Positions 27,902-40,666 of a stretch of 49,847 bases of DNA are shown piece by piece (positions within the stretch are counted from its first letter, which is position 1; each line of letters begins with the position of its first letter). The DNA comes from Paracoccus binzhouensis (GTDB taxonomy: Bacteria > Pseudomonadota > Alphaproteobacteria > Rhodobacterales > Rhodobacteraceae). The DNA is taken from contig NZ_JAEHFP010000015.1 in assembly GCF_016446475.1 (NCBI RefSeq), positions 1 through 49,847 on the forward strand, read 5' to 3'. Below the pieces are notes generated by a model. It saw nothing but the letters and a program-made list of their open reading frames with translations. It was not told the origin of the DNA and ran no database searches. Made by a program: the position numbers and the translations under genes.

Positions 27902-29166
27902 CAGGCGGCAAGCCTTTCAGCCAGCACCTCGCGCGAGGGCGCGCGCTCGACCGGGCCGTAAAGCGCCAGCGCCGGGCGGGCATCGGCGATCAGCTGTCCG
28001 GCATGGGCGCGGATATCGGCGACGGTCACGGCGTCGATGCGCTCGGCCACCTCGGCGGGGTCGGGCACCCGGCCCCAGATCGCCAGCGAGCGCGCCATGC
28101 GCTCGGCCTGGCCGGTCGGGCTTTCCAGCCCCATCAGCAGCCCGGCCTTGAGCTGCGCGCGGGCGCGGGCCACCTCGGCCTCGGTCATGTCCTCGGCCGA
28201 GCGCTTCAGCTCGTCCACGGTCAGCGTCGCCAGATCGGCGATCTGCTCGCCCGAGGTGCCGGCATAGATCGTCACCATGCCGGTATCGTCGTGGAAGCCG
28301 CTTTGCGCGAAGATCGAATAGCACAGCCCCTTTTCCTCGCGCAGCTTCTGGAACAGGCGCGAGGACATGCCGCCCCCCAGCACCGAGGTCCAGATCTGCG
28401 CGGCGTAGAAATCCGGCGCCTGATAGCCCGGCCCCTCGAAGGCCAGCGCGAAATGCGCCTGTTCCAGCCCCTTGACGCGGCGCGCCTCGGCGCCCTGCCA
28501 GCGGGCGGGCTCGCGCGTGGTCAGCTTGCGGGCCGGCAGGTTGCCGAAGATCGCCTCGACCTGGCGCAGGATGCGGTCATGGTCCACCGCGCCGGCGGCG
28601 GCCACGATCATGCGCTCGGGGCCGTAATGCTCGGTGATGAAGCCCGACAGGTCGGCACGGTCGAAGCGGCTGACCCGCTCGGCCGGACCCAGGATGGTGC
28701 GGCCCATGGGCTGGTTCGGATAGGCCGCCTCTTGCAGCCAGTCGAAGATCACGTCGTCGGGCGTGTCCAGCGCCTGGCCGATCTCTTGCAGGATCACGCC
28801 GCGCTCGACCTCGATCTCGCGCTGGTCGAAAACCGGATTCATCACGATATCCGAGATCACGTCCAGCGCCAGCTCGACATCCCCCGCCAGCACCCGCGCG
28901 TAATAGGAGGTCACGTCGCGCGAGGTATAGGCGTTGATATAGCCGCCGACATTCTCGATCGACTCGACGATTTCCAGCGCGCTGCGCCGGGCGGTGCCCT
29001 TGAAGGCCATGTGTTCCAGGAAATGGGCAATGCCGTTCTGCTCGGCGCGCTCGTCGCGGCAGCCGGCATTGACCCAGATGCCGATGGCGGCGGAATGCAG
29101 GCCGGGCATGTCGCGGCTGACGACGCGCAGGCCGTTGGGAAGGGTGCTGATGCGGATCTGGCTCAC
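27901..29166 (-). CDS. M16-family zinc metallopeptidase (mitochondrial processing peptidase-like)
   Basis: 421 residues. The inverted zinc motif HFLEH lies at about 48-52 (NGIAHFLEHMAFKGT), with the downstream Glu ligand in REIEVERGVILQEI near 120. It has one active N-terminal half and an inactive C-terminal half (EKGLCYSIFAQSGFHDDTG), the bacterial ancestor type of mitochondrial processing peptidase beta. No signal peptide is evident, so it is probably cytoplasmic. The start is GTG at 29166, overlapping the thrC stop by 4 nt (GTGA). In many alphaproteobacteria it follows thrC, as here. Confidence 0.92.
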   Translation of the reverse strand: MSQIRISTLPNGLRVVSRDMPGLHSAAIGIWVNAGCRDERAEQNGIAHFLEHMAFKGTARRSALEIVESIENVGGYINAYTSRDVTSYYARVLAGDVELALDVISDIVMNPVFDQREIEVERGVILQEIGQALDTPDDVIFDWLQEAAYPNQPMGRTILGPAERVSRFDRADLSGFITEHYGPERMIVAAAGAVDHDRILRQVEAIFGNLPARKLTTREPARWQGAEARRVKGLEQAHFALAFEGPGYQAPDFYAAQIWTSVLGGGMSSRLFQKLREEKGLCYSIFAQSGFHDDTGMVTIYAGTSGEQIADLATLTVDELKRSAEDMTEAEVARARAQLKAGLLMGLESPTGQAERMARSLAIWGRVPDPAEVAERIDAVTVADIRAHAGQLIADARPALALYGPVERAPSREVLAERLAA

Positions 29167-30551
29167 ACGGTTCTCCGTTCAAGGATCAGCGATTTGATGG
29201 CCTCGGCGTCGTTTGCGATCCGGGTGATGCGCTCGTCGCGCTCGAACAGGTCGGCCATATGCGGCGGCAGGGGCGGGCGGATGCCGGTGGCGGCCTCGAC
29301 CGCATCGGGGAATTTCGCCGGATGCGCGGTGGAAAGCGAGACCATCGGCACGCCCGGCCGCAGATGCTCGCGCGCCACCTTCACGGCGACGGCAGTATGC
29401 GGGCAGATCACCTCGCCCGTCTCCTCGCGGATGGTGGCGATCGTCGCCGCGGTTTCCGCCTCGGATGCGCGGCCCGAGACATAGGTCTCGCGCAGCGCCT
29501 GCAATGCGCCCTGGCTGATGGCGAAGCCGCCGGATTTCAGTTCCTCCATCAGCGCCGCCACGGCATTGCCGTCCTGGCCATAGGCCAGCCACAGCGCGCG
29601 CTCGAAATTCGAGCTGACCTGGATGTCCATCGAGGGGCTGATCGAGGGCCGGGCGGCGCCCACCCGGTATTCGCCGCCGGTCAGCGCCCGGTGCAGGATG
29701 TCGTTCTGGTTGGTGGCCACGACCAGCCGGCCGATGGGCAGGCCCATGGCCTTGGCGATGGAGCCGGCGAAGACATCGCCGAAATTGCCGGTCGGCACGG
29801 TGAAGTCCACCGCGCGGCCCGGCGCGCCCAGGCTGACGGCGGCGGTGAAGTAATAGACGATCTGCGCCAGCACCCGCGCCCAGTTGATCGAGTTCACGCC
29901 GGCAAGCCCCACCGCGTCGCGGAAACCGTGGTCGTTGAACAGGTCCTTGAGCCGCGCCTGGCAGTCGTCGAAGGTGCCGTCGACGGCCAGCGCATGGACA
30001 TTCGCCTCGGAGGGCGTGGACATCTGCCGGCGCTGCACCTCGCTGACGCGGCCATGCGGATACATGATGAACACGTCGACGTTGGGCAGGCCCTTGAACG
30101 CCTCGATGGCGGCCGAGCCGGTGTCGCCCGAAGTCGCGCCCAGGATCGTCACCCGCTGTCCCGAGCGCGCCAGCGCCAGCTGGAACAGCTGGCCGATCAG
30201 CTGCATGGCAAAGTCCTTGAAGGCCAGGGTCGGGCCGTGGAACAGCTCCAGCAGGTGATGGCCGGGGGCAAGCTGGACCAAGGGCGCGCGGGCGACATGG
30301 TCGAAGCCCCGATAGGCGCGGGCGATGGCGTCCCGCAACTCGGCATCGCCGAAGCTTTCGCCGACGAAGGGGCTGGTGACGCGGCGGGCGACCTCCTCAT
30401 AGGGCAGGCCCTCGAAACCGGCGATCTCCTCGGCCGAGAACATCGGGACGGCTTCCGGCAGGTAGAGCCCGCCGTCCCGCGCCAGCCCGGTCATCATCGC
30501 CTGTTCGAAGTCCAGGACCGGAGCCCGCCCCCGAGTCGAAACGTAACGCAT
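29163..30551 (-). CDS. thrC: Threonine synthase
   Basis: 462 residues, the long (yeast/E. coli-like) threonine synthase form. RYVSTRGRAPVLDFEQAMMT starts the protein. The PLP lysine is in GPTLAFKDFAMQ near residue 111, and the phosphate-binding loop GATSGDTGSAAIEAFKG is near 140. It converts O-phosphohomoserine to threonine. It begins 9 nt after surf1 and overlaps the protease gene, so it likely shares a transcript with both. Confidence 0.96.
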   Translation of the reverse strand: MRYVSTRGRAPVLDFEQAMMTGLARDGGLYLPEAVPMFSAEEIAGFEGLPYEEVARRVTSPFVGESFGDAELRDAIARAYRGFDHVARAPLVQLAPGHHLLELFHGPTLAFKDFAMQLIGQLFQLALARSGQRVTILGATSGDTGSAAIEAFKGLPNVDVFIMYPHGRVSEVQRRQMSTPSEANVHALAVDGTFDDCQARLKDLFNDHGFRDAVGLAGVNSINWARVLAQIVYYFTAAVSLGAPGRAVDFTVPTGNFGDVFAGSIAKAMGLPIGRLVVATNQNDILHRALTGGEYRVGAARPSISPSMDIQVSSNFERALWLAYGQDGNAVAALMEELKSGGFAISQGALQALRETYVSGRASEAETAATIATIREETGEVICPHTAVAVKVAREHLRPGVPMVSLSTAHPAKFPDAVEAATGIRPPLPPHMADLFERDERITRIANDAEAIKSLILERRTV

Positions 30552-30560
30552 CGCGTCCCC

Positions 30561-31232
30561 CTAGAATTGCCGCTGCCTGATACGCCAGATCAGCGCCACT
30601 GTCATCCCTGCCCAGACCGCAGCGATCATGAACCATTGCACGGCATAGCTCAGGTGGTTGTTCGGGATGCCCTCGACCGCGACCGGGATCGGCTGCACAC
30701 CCTGGGCGTCGCCGCGAACCTCGGCCGCGACCACCAGGATCGGTTCGGTCCCCAGCCGCGCGGCCATGGCCGGCACGTCGCGGGCGAACCAGACGTTCTC
30801 GGACAGGTTGGGATCGGGCGTGGCGCTGCCCTTCTCGTCGGGCCAGTGCAGGTTGCCCGCCACCTCCAGCCGCGTGGGCGGGCGCGGATCGCGCTTGCGG
30901 TCCTGATCGACGAAGCCGCGGTCCAGCAGGATCCTGCGACCGTCATCGGTGACGAAGCCCGAGACGACCTGATAGCCGCCGCCGGATTCGCGTGTGCCGG
31001 AGAGCACGTCGATCTCTTCCCCGGTGGTCCGGCCCGAGACCAGCACCGGCTGGTATTTCATCGACGGGTCCACCGCCGCCGGCAGGGGCACGGGCTGGCC
31101 CATGATGCGGTCCTGGATCTGGGCGATCATGCCCTCCTTCCAGTCCAGCCGCTTGAGCTGCCAGAGGCCGAGCGAGATCAGGATGGCGCAGCCCAGCACG
31201 CCGACGATCAGCGGGAACAGGTATCGGCGCAT
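30561..31232 (-). CDS. surf1: SURF1-family cytochrome oxidase assembly protein
   Basis: 223 residues from ATG 31232 with GGAGG upstream; the 52 codons before it overlap the ctaE terminator and are not supported. Two membrane helices, LFPLIVGVLGCAILISLGLW at the N-terminus and WFMIAAVWAGMTVALIW at the C-terminus, enclose a periplasmic domain with GLWQLKRLDWKEGMIAQI, ILLDRGFV and GIPNNHLSYAVQWF. Surf1 binds heme a and helps place it in subunit I; Paracoccus has oxidase-specific Surf1c and Surf1q, and the cta context points to Surf1c. Confidence 0.92.
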   Translation of the reverse strand: MRRYLFPLIVGVLGCAILISLGLWQLKRLDWKEGMIAQIQDRIMGQPVPLPAAVDPSMKYQPVLVSGRTTGEEIDVLSGTRESGGGYQVVSGFVTDDGRRILLDRGFVDQDRKRDPRPPTRLEVAGNLHWPDEKGSATPDPNLSENVWFARDVPAMAARLGTEPILVVAAEVRGDAQGVQPIPVAVEGIPNNHLSYAVQWFMIAAVWAGMTVALIWRIRQRQF

Positions 31233-31250
31233 GGCGGGCCTCCAAAGCAA

Positions 31251-31279
31251 ACGGCGCGGGAACTGCCGTCCCGCGCCGT
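31251..31279 (-). terminator. Hairpin after ctaE (terminator or attenuator before surf1)
   Basis: ACGGCGCGGGA / TCCCGCGCCGT is an 11-bp perfect stem with a 7-nt loop, 18 nt after the ctaE stop; the tail TTGCTTTGG is only moderately T-rich. It probably reduces read-through into surf1-thrC. Confidence 0.7.
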
Positions 31280-31296
31280 GGAAATCTCTGTCGGGA

Positions 31297-32736
<1,440 letters not shown>

Positions 32737-32740
<4 letters not shown>

Positions 32741-33006
32741 TGGCCTGCCTCCGCTGCGCCACCCTGCTCGGCCGCCGGGGTGCCCGGCGCCGCGACGGGC
32801 GCGGAATTGCGCGCCGGCGGGTTCGGGTCGGCGGGCAGCATCGAGGCGCGCGGGCGGTGATCGTAACCCTGCATCATGTCGCCCTGGGTGATCTTGACCA
32901 CCGAAAGCCCGAAGACCAGCGCCACGAAACCCAGCAGCACGACCAGAAGGCCGATGTTGCGGCTGCGCCGGCGCTTGTGCAGTTCATGCTCGACCTGGGG
33001 CAGCAT
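32737..33006 (-). CDS. Small single-span membrane protein in the cta operon
   Basis: 89 residues from ATG 33006, which overlaps the ctaB TGA (TGATG); an ATG two codons upstream (33012) is an alternative. After a basic start ([17 protein letters not shown]) comes one helix ([20 protein letters not shown]), then [16 protein letters not shown] and a Pro/Ala-rich tail of about 35 residues. A small ORF at this position is known in P. denitrificans between ctaB and ctaG; I know of no assigned function. Overlaps with both neighbours strongly support that it is translated and suggest a part in oxidase assembly. Confidence 0.8.
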
Positions 33007-33923
33007 CACCATCCCCCCACCCAATGCTGGATCAGCAGCGCCAGGAAATGCAGGAAGGTGTAATAGAGCGACAGGCGGAAATAGCGCTTCTCGACCTTGT
33101 AGCCGTCGGCCTGGGCCTGCTCCTCGCTGCGGCGCAGGATGCGCCAGCCGCCGGCGATGAACAGCGCGTTCAGCACCACCGAGACCGCCATGTAGAGCGG
33201 GCCGCCAACCGAGGTGAGGCCCAGCCAGATCGCGAAGGGCGCCAGCACCAGCGTATAGGCGAAGATATGGCGGCGCGTCACCTTGCGGCCGTGGGTCACG
33301 GTCAGCATCGGCACGCCGGCCTTGGAGTAATCCTCCTTCATGAACAGCGCCAGCGCCCAGAAATGCGGCGGCGTCCAGAAGAAGATCAGCGCGAACATCA
33401 GAAGCGGTTCCAGGCCGATGCCGCCGGTGGCGCAGGCCCAGCCGATCATCGGCGGGAAGGCCCCGGCCGCGCCGCCGATGACGATGTTCTGCGGCGTCGA
33501 GCGCTTCAGCCAGATCGTATAGACCACGGCATAGAAGAAGATGGTAAAGGCCAGGAAGCCGGCCGCGAACCAGTTCGCCGCCAGCCCCAGCATCATCACC
33601 GACAGGCCGGACAGCGCGATCCCGACCGCCAGCGCCTCGTCCGGGGCGACGCGGCCCGAGGGCACGGGACGGCCGGCGGTGCGCTTCATCACCGCGTCGA
33701 TATCGGCGTCATACCACATGTTGAGGGCGCCCGACGCCCCGCCCCCCAGCGCGATGAACAGCACCGCGCAGAAGGCGACGAAAGGGTTGACCGGCTGCGG
33801 CGCGATCCACAGCCCGACAAAGGCCGTGAACACCACCAGCGACATGACGCGCGGCTTCAGCAGCGCGACATAGTCGCCGAAGCCCGCCTCTGCGGGCCCC
33901 TCATATGCGTTGATATCGGCCAC
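33006..33923 (-). CDS. ctaB: Protoheme IX farnesyltransferase (heme O synthase)
   Basis: 305 residues of the UbiA prenyltransferase family with about nine membrane helices. The two Asp-rich sites are [20 protein letters not shown] near residues 72-90 and [18 protein letters not shown] near 210. [17 protein letters not shown] is the standard N-terminal helix. It attaches farnesyl to heme B to form heme O, the precursor of heme A. It lies 9 nt after ctaC. Confidence 0.96.
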   Translation of the reverse strand: MADINAYEGPAEAGFGDYVALLKPRVMSLVVFTAFVGLWIAPQPVNPFVAFCAVLFIALGGGASGALNMWYDADIDAVMKRTAGRPVPSGRVAPDEALAVGIALSGLSVMMLGLAANWFAAGFLAFTIFFYAVVYTIWLKRSTPQNIVIGGAAGAFPPMIGWACATGGIGLEPLLMFALIFFWTPPHFWALALFMKEDYSKAGVPMLTVTHGRKVTRRHIFAYTLVLAPFAIWLGLTSVGGPLYMAVSVVLNALFIAGGWRILRRSEEQAQADGYKVEKRYFRLSLYYTFLHFLALLIQHWVGGW

Positions 33924-33932
33924 GGCCCGACC

Positions 33933-34910
<978 letters not shown>

Positions 34911-34991
34911 TTACCCCGCCGGGCAAGCCTATAGCTATCGACTTGCTACCAAAAAACCCCTAGGCGAGGCATCCAGGCAAGGATCGGCCCC

Positions 34992-36413
<1,422 letters not shown>

Positions 36414-36453
36414 TTGCCTTTCCTTTCATGCGGTTGAAGGAATATTTCCGCGG

Positions 36454-36470
36454 CTAACCCATTCTTAACC
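36454..36470 (+). promoter_or_regulatory. CtrA-like binding site upstream of dprA
   Basis: CTAA-N7-TTAACC matches the CtrA full-site consensus TTAA-N7-TTAA with one mismatch, about 50 nt before the dprA start, in an otherwise GC-rich region. The half-site TTAACCAT is intact. Binding is inferred. Confidence 0.45.
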
Positions 36471-36518
36471 ATTGCCATGCCATGACTCGGCCTGCGGATG
36501 AGGCAAAGGCATGGGATC

Positions 36519-37778
36519 ATGGCAGGACCGCTTTCTTTCGACCCCCACCACACCCCACTCACCCCGAAGGGGAACGGGCTTGCCGCCCTGCGCCTCATCC
36601 GCTCTCGCAAGGTCGGGCCGGCGACCTTCCATCGGCTGCTGGCCGAGCATGGCAGCGCCGAGGCGGCGCTGGACGCGCTGCCGGACATCGCCCGCGCCGC
36701 CGGAATCGCGGATTACGCCCCCTGCCCCGCCGCCGTGGCCGAGGCCGAGATCGCGGCCGGCCATCGCGCCGGCGCCCGGCTGCTCGGCTGGGACGATCCC
36801 GACTATCCGCCGCTGCTGCGCGCGGTGGCCGAAGCGCCGCCGGTGCTTTGGGTGCGCGGCCAGCTTGCGGTGCTGGACCGCCTGCCGGTGGCGGTGATCG
36901 GGGCGCGCAATGCCTCGTCTCTGGGACTGCGCATGGCGCGCGGCATGGCCGCGGGCCTGGCGCAGGAAGGGGCGGTGGTCATCGCCGGGCTGGCGCGCGG
37001 CATCGACACCATCGCGCATGAGGCGGCGCTGAGCACCGGCACCATCGCGGTCATGGCCGGCGGCATCGACATGATCTATCCCGGCGAGAACGCCTCCCTG
37101 GCCGAATCGATCTGCGAAACCGGGCTGCTGGTCACCGAGCAGCCCCCGGGGACCGAGCCGGTCGCCCGGCATTTCCCGGCCCGCAACCGCATCATCTCGG
37201 GCCTGTCGCGGGCCGTGGTGGTGATCGAGGCCGCGCATCGCTCCGGCAGCCTGATCACCGCGCGCTGCGCCCTCGACCAGGGGCGCGAGGTCATGGCGGT
37301 GCCCGGCCATCCGATGGATGCGCGGGCGGGCGGCTGTAACGCCCTGATCCGCGACGGCGCGCTTCTGGTGCGCAATTCCGCCGATGTGCTGGCCGCGCTG
37401 CAGGCGAATGCCGCCCCGGTCGAAGTGCCAAGCCTGGCGGCGGAACCCGTTCGGAAGACTGCCGCTGCCCCCGCAAAGGAATCCGCAACGAAACCCGGCA
37501 AGGCGCGGACGATGCAACCTGCCGCCGTGGCAAGCCGTCTGGCAGAGCTGGGTCATCATCCAGCCCCGTCCCCCGCCACGCCACCCGCGCAAGGCGGGCC
37601 GGCGGCGCTCGAGGCACGGATCCTCGCCCGGCTGGGGCCAAGCCCGACCGAGGAAAACATGCTGATCCGCGACCTGGGGGTGTCCGCCGCCGTCATCGCC
37701 CCGGCCCTGCTGACGCTGGAGCTTGCCGGTCGCGTCCAACGCCTGGCCGGCGGGAAACTGGCGCTGATCGGCGCCTGA
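36519..37778 (+). CDS. dprA: DNA-processing protein DprA
   Basis: 419 residues from ATG 36519 (MAGPLSFDPHHTPLTPKG); an in-frame ATG 7 codons upstream is possible and neither has a strong Shine-Dalgarno. An N-terminal SAM-like region (LRLIRSRKVGPATFHRLLAEHG) precedes the Rossmann fold with VAVIGARNASSLGLRMARGM, VIAGLARGIDTIAHEAAL, MAGGIDMIYPGEN, FPARNRIISGLSR, EAAHRSGSLITARCALDQGR and VPGHPMDARAGGCNALIRDGA. A low-complexity linker leads to a C-terminal winged helix (ARILARLGPSPTEENMLIRDLG). DprA loads RecA on incoming single-stranded DNA; in Rhodobacter it is needed for uptake of gene transfer agent DNA. Confidence 0.94.
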   Translation: MAGPLSFDPHHTPLTPKGNGLAALRLIRSRKVGPATFHRLLAEHGSAEAALDALPDIARAAGIADYAPCPAAVAEAEIAAGHRAGARLLGWDDPDYPPLLRAVAEAPPVLWVRGQLAVLDRLPVAVIGARNASSLGLRMARGMAAGLAQEGAVVIAGLARGIDTIAHEAALSTGTIAVMAGGIDMIYPGENASLAESICETGLLVTEQPPGTEPVARHFPARNRIISGLSRAVVVIEAAHRSGSLITARCALDQGREVMAVPGHPMDARAGGCNALIRDGALLVRNSADVLAALQANAAPVEVPSLAAEPVRKTAAAPAKESATKPGKARTMQPAAVASRLAELGHHPAPSPATPPAQGGPAALEARILARLGPSPTEENMLIRDLGVSAAVIAPALLTLELAGRVQRLAGGKLALIGA

Positions 37779-37901
37779 ACCACCCCGCGGAGAATATCGG
37801 CCCGATCCTGCCATCACGGCCCGGTCACGCGGTTGTTGGGGAACCCCGGCTTTCGGCTCCGGGTTTGGCCGCAGCAACGCGACCATCGGAAGAGGACCGA
37901 C

Positions 37902-40160
37902 ATGCGCCGCATCTACAAAACGACAACCGCGATCGTGGCCTGCCTGTCGCTGATCGCCCCGCAGCTTGCGGTGGCGCAAGACCAGCAGGGCGAAGGCGGC
38001 GGCGAACAGCAGATCCTGCCCCGGCTCAAGAAGGATGCCGAGGCGGCAGCACGGCAAGGCGAGAAGCCGCAGCCCAAGGCCGCCGAACAGCAGGAACGCC
38101 CGGCCGAACAGCCGCAGCGCCAGCAAGGCAAGGCCCAAGGGCAACCCCAACCGGAGCAGGCCCAGCCGGAGCAGGCCCAGCAGGAACGTCCCGTGCAGGA
38201 CCAGGCTCGGGAGACTCCTGCGCAAGCGCAGCCCGAACAGCCGCCCCGGCGGCAGGCCGCCCCCGAACCGGAGCCGGAGCCGGAGCCGGAGGCCCAAGCC
38301 CGGCAGCAGGAGCAGGCCCAGCCCGAGCTCGCGCCTGCGGTCGACGCGCAAGCCGACGATCAGCCCGGTGCCGAACCGCCCCGCCCGGCCCGACAGCAAG
38401 GTGAGGCCCCTGCGCCCAAGCCCGAGGTGACCCAGGCGCAGGAGCCGCAGGCCAAGCCTCCGGTCGTCCAGGCCGAAACGCCGAAGGGCAAGCCCCGGGA
38501 TGCTGCCGAGGCCGCCACCCGCCGCGACAGGGCGCAGGAGGAGGCGCAGAAACAGCCCGAACCCAAGCCCGATACGCCCGAGGCGATGACGCGCTCGGAT
38601 CCGGCGCCAGAGCGGAAACCGCAGCAGGACGATCCGGCCGCGGAAACCAGGCAGCCAGCCGCGGAAACCGGCGAAAGCCCCGACGCCGATGAGCTGAAGA
38701 AGGCGCTGGAGGCCAGGACCGGCGGCGAGGCTCGGCCCAAGCCCGGCCAGCCCGAACCCGGCCAGCCGCAACCCGGCGAGGAGCGCGCGGCGGCCCAGGC
38801 CGACAGCCGCGACCAGGCCGCCGACCCGCAGAAGCCGCCTCGGCGCGCGCAAGGCGCTGAGGGCGCAGAGGGCACGGTGCCCGATGCCGAGGAGCTCGGC
38901 CGCCGCCTGCAGGAACGCCAGCAGCAACAGCAGGGTGACCAGCAGGCGCAGCAGGACCAGACCCCGCCCATGGCTCCGCCCGGCCAGCCGCAACCAGGAC
39001 AGCCGCAGCCCGGCCAGCGCAACGAGGTCCAGGCTCCCGAAGCCCGGGTGAAGCCCAACGAAGTGGCGAAACGCGCCGCCGAGCAGCAGGCGCCCGCCGA
39101 CGCGGCCGCGCTGGCCGCCCAGGCAAACGAGGCCGAGGGCCAGGTCGAGGAAGTGCAGATCACCCGCGAAAACGCCCGTCGCTCGGACGAGGATTTCGAG
39201 ACTGCGATCATGCAGGGGCTGCAGCAGCGCGCCCAGCCGGACCGGCAGCAGGAGGCGCGCGAGGACGACGATGACGACGACCTCAAGGACATCGGCAAGC
39301 TGCTGCTGGCCGGTGCGGCCGGCTTCGCCGTCGGCAAGATGCTGTCGAACGACCGGCAGGTGGCGCTGAATACCGGCGATCGGGTGGTCGTCACCCTGCC
39401 CGACGGCAGCCAGCAGGTGATCAAGGACGACAACGCCCTGCTCTACCAACCCGGCTCGAACGTGCGCACAGAAAGCTTCGAGGACGGCTCGACCCGCACC
39501 ACGGTCCTGCGCGAGGATGGCAGCCGCGTGGTCACCATCCGCGACGCCAACATGAACATCCTGCGCCGCACGCTGGTGCGCGCCGACGGGACCGAGATGC
39601 GGCTGCTGGACAATACCGAGGTGCAGCCGGTCGAGATCGCGACCCTGCCCGCCCCGCCGCCGGTGGTGCTGAACCGCGGCCCGCTGGACGAGGCCGCGCT
39701 GCGCGAAGCGCTGCTGCGCGAGGCTGCCGTGGACCGGCGCTTCACCCTGGGGCAGATCCGCAATATCCCCGAGGTCCGCGCCCTGGTCGCACCGGTGAAC
39801 GTGCCCGAGATCACCTTCGACACCGGCTCATCGGCGATCACCCCGGACCAGGCGCAGCAGCTTGCCACGCTGGGCAAGGTGATCCGCGACAGCATCGACC
39901 AGAACCCGCGCGAGATCTACATGATCGAGGGCTATACCGACGCGGTCGGGTCGGACGCCGCGAACCTGGCGCTGTCGGATCGCCGGGCAGAATCGGTGGC
40001 GCTGGCGCTGACCGAATATTTCGACGTGCCGCCCGAGAACATGGTGGTGCAGGGCTATGGCGAGCAGTTCCTGCTGGTGCCGAGCGAAGGGGCCGAGCGG
40101 GCGAACCGCCGCGTCGCCGTGCGCCGGATCACCGATCTGCTGGAACAGGCGCAGAACTGA
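37902..40160 (+). CDS. Large OmpA-family protein with Gln/Pro/Glu-rich region
   Basis: 752 residues from ATG 37902 (AGAGGA upstream). A signal peptide (MRRIYKTTTAIVACLSLIA...VAQ) is followed by about 400 residues very rich in Gln, Pro, Glu and Ala with short PEQAQ and PEPEPE repeats, likely disordered. Then DDDDDLKDIGKLLLAGAAGFAVGKML, a short hydrophobic glycine-rich segment near 470, and a beta-rich region with GSQQVIKDDNALL and NVRTESFEDGSTRT. The OmpA C-terminal peptidoglycan-binding domain is at about 640-750 (FDTGSSAITPDQAQQL, IEGYTDAVGSDAANLALSDR, VQGYGEQFLLVP, ANRRVAVRRIT). It is probably periplasmic or envelope-bound and anchors to peptidoglycan. A possible dprA attenuator hairpin (37842-37865) precedes it. 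Confidence 0.88.
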   Translation: MRRIYKTTTAIVACLSLIAPQLAVAQDQQGEGGGEQQILPRLKKDAEAAARQGEKPQPKAAEQQERPAEQPQRQQGKAQGQPQPEQAQPEQAQQERPVQDQARETPAQAQPEQPPRRQAAPEPEPEPEPEAQARQQEQAQPELAPAVDAQADDQPGAEPPRPARQQGEAPAPKPEVTQAQEPQAKPPVVQAETPKGKPRDAAEAATRRDRAQEEAQKQPEPKPDTPEAMTRSDPAPERKPQQDDPAAETRQPAAETGESPDADELKKALEARTGGEARPKPGQPEPGQPQPGEERAAAQADSRDQAADPQKPPRRAQGAEGAEGTVPDAEELGRRLQERQQQQQGDQQAQQDQTPPMAPPGQPQPGQPQPGQRNEVQAPEARVKPNEVAKRAAEQQAPADAAALAAQANEAEGQVEEVQITRENARRSDEDFETAIMQGLQQRAQPDRQQEAREDDDDDDLKDIGKLLLAGAAGFAVGKMLSNDRQVALNTGDRVVVTLPDGSQQVIKDDNALLYQPGSNVRTESFEDGSTRTTVLREDGSRVVTIRDANMNILRRTLVRADGTEMRLLDNTEVQPVEIATLPAPPPVVLNRGPLDEAALREALLREAAVDRRFTLGQIRNIPEVRALVAPVNVPEITFDTGSSAITPDQAQQLATLGKVIRDSIDQNPREIYMIEGYTDAVGSDAANLALSDRRAESVALALTEYFDVPPENMVVQGYGEQFLLVPSEGAERANRRVAVRRITDLLEQAQN

Positions 40161-40203
40161 ACAACCCGAAAGCTGCTGGAATGGCGGCTTTCGCGGATCG
40201 CAG

Positions 40204-40235
40204 CGGCCGGGCGTGACTTGCGCCCGGCCGTTTTT
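40204..40235 (+). terminator. Rho-independent terminator of the OmpA-family gene
   Basis: CGGCCGGGCG-TGACTTG-CGCCCGGCCG is a perfect 10-bp stem followed by TTTTT. Confidence 0.92.
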
Positions 40236-40666
40236 GCTGGCCGGGCAAGAAGGGTAGCACGACGGCTTGCCCGGATTTGCCAGGCCAGCGTGACTTGCAT
40301 CCAATTCCCGGGTTGCCACCCATGCCGGCGATCTTACGGCCAATCTTCCGGCGGATGCGGCTGCGCAGGAAGCGTCATCGCGGGACGAACTGCCCATTCA
40401 ATGCAAGCTTTGCGGATTTGGTGGCTGCGATCGCCCGGAGCGGGCGCTTGGCCGACGCATTTCGGCCTGTCCCCCTGGGCGACAGGGAAGCGGTTTCCAT
40501 CCTCCGCCGCCTCGGACGGATGATGGCCGGCTGGGCGGCCGCATGATTCCGCAACCGGCTGCCGTGACCATGCTTGCACCATGATTGCCGGCCAACGCCG
40601 ACAGGCCCGAATGCCGCCGGACGCGGCGGCCATCACCGGCGCCGGCCCTGCCCGATTCCCGGCCGT
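40236..40666. other. About 430 bp without a convincing gene
   Basis: Between the OmpA-family terminator and the phoB stop. A plus-strand ORF (40277-40546, or from ATG 40322) and a minus-strand ORF (40334-40636) both lack a clear Shine-Dalgarno and recognisable motifs. GCCGCC-GGACGC-GGCGGC at 40613-40630 could form a hairpin after phoB. A fragment of a lost gene is possible. Confidence 0.4.

Noticed and set aside
40277..40546. 89-codon plus-strand ORF as a real gene
   Set aside because: No Shine-Dalgarno, no motif, and a similar-sized frame on the other strand; kept only as a remark on the region.
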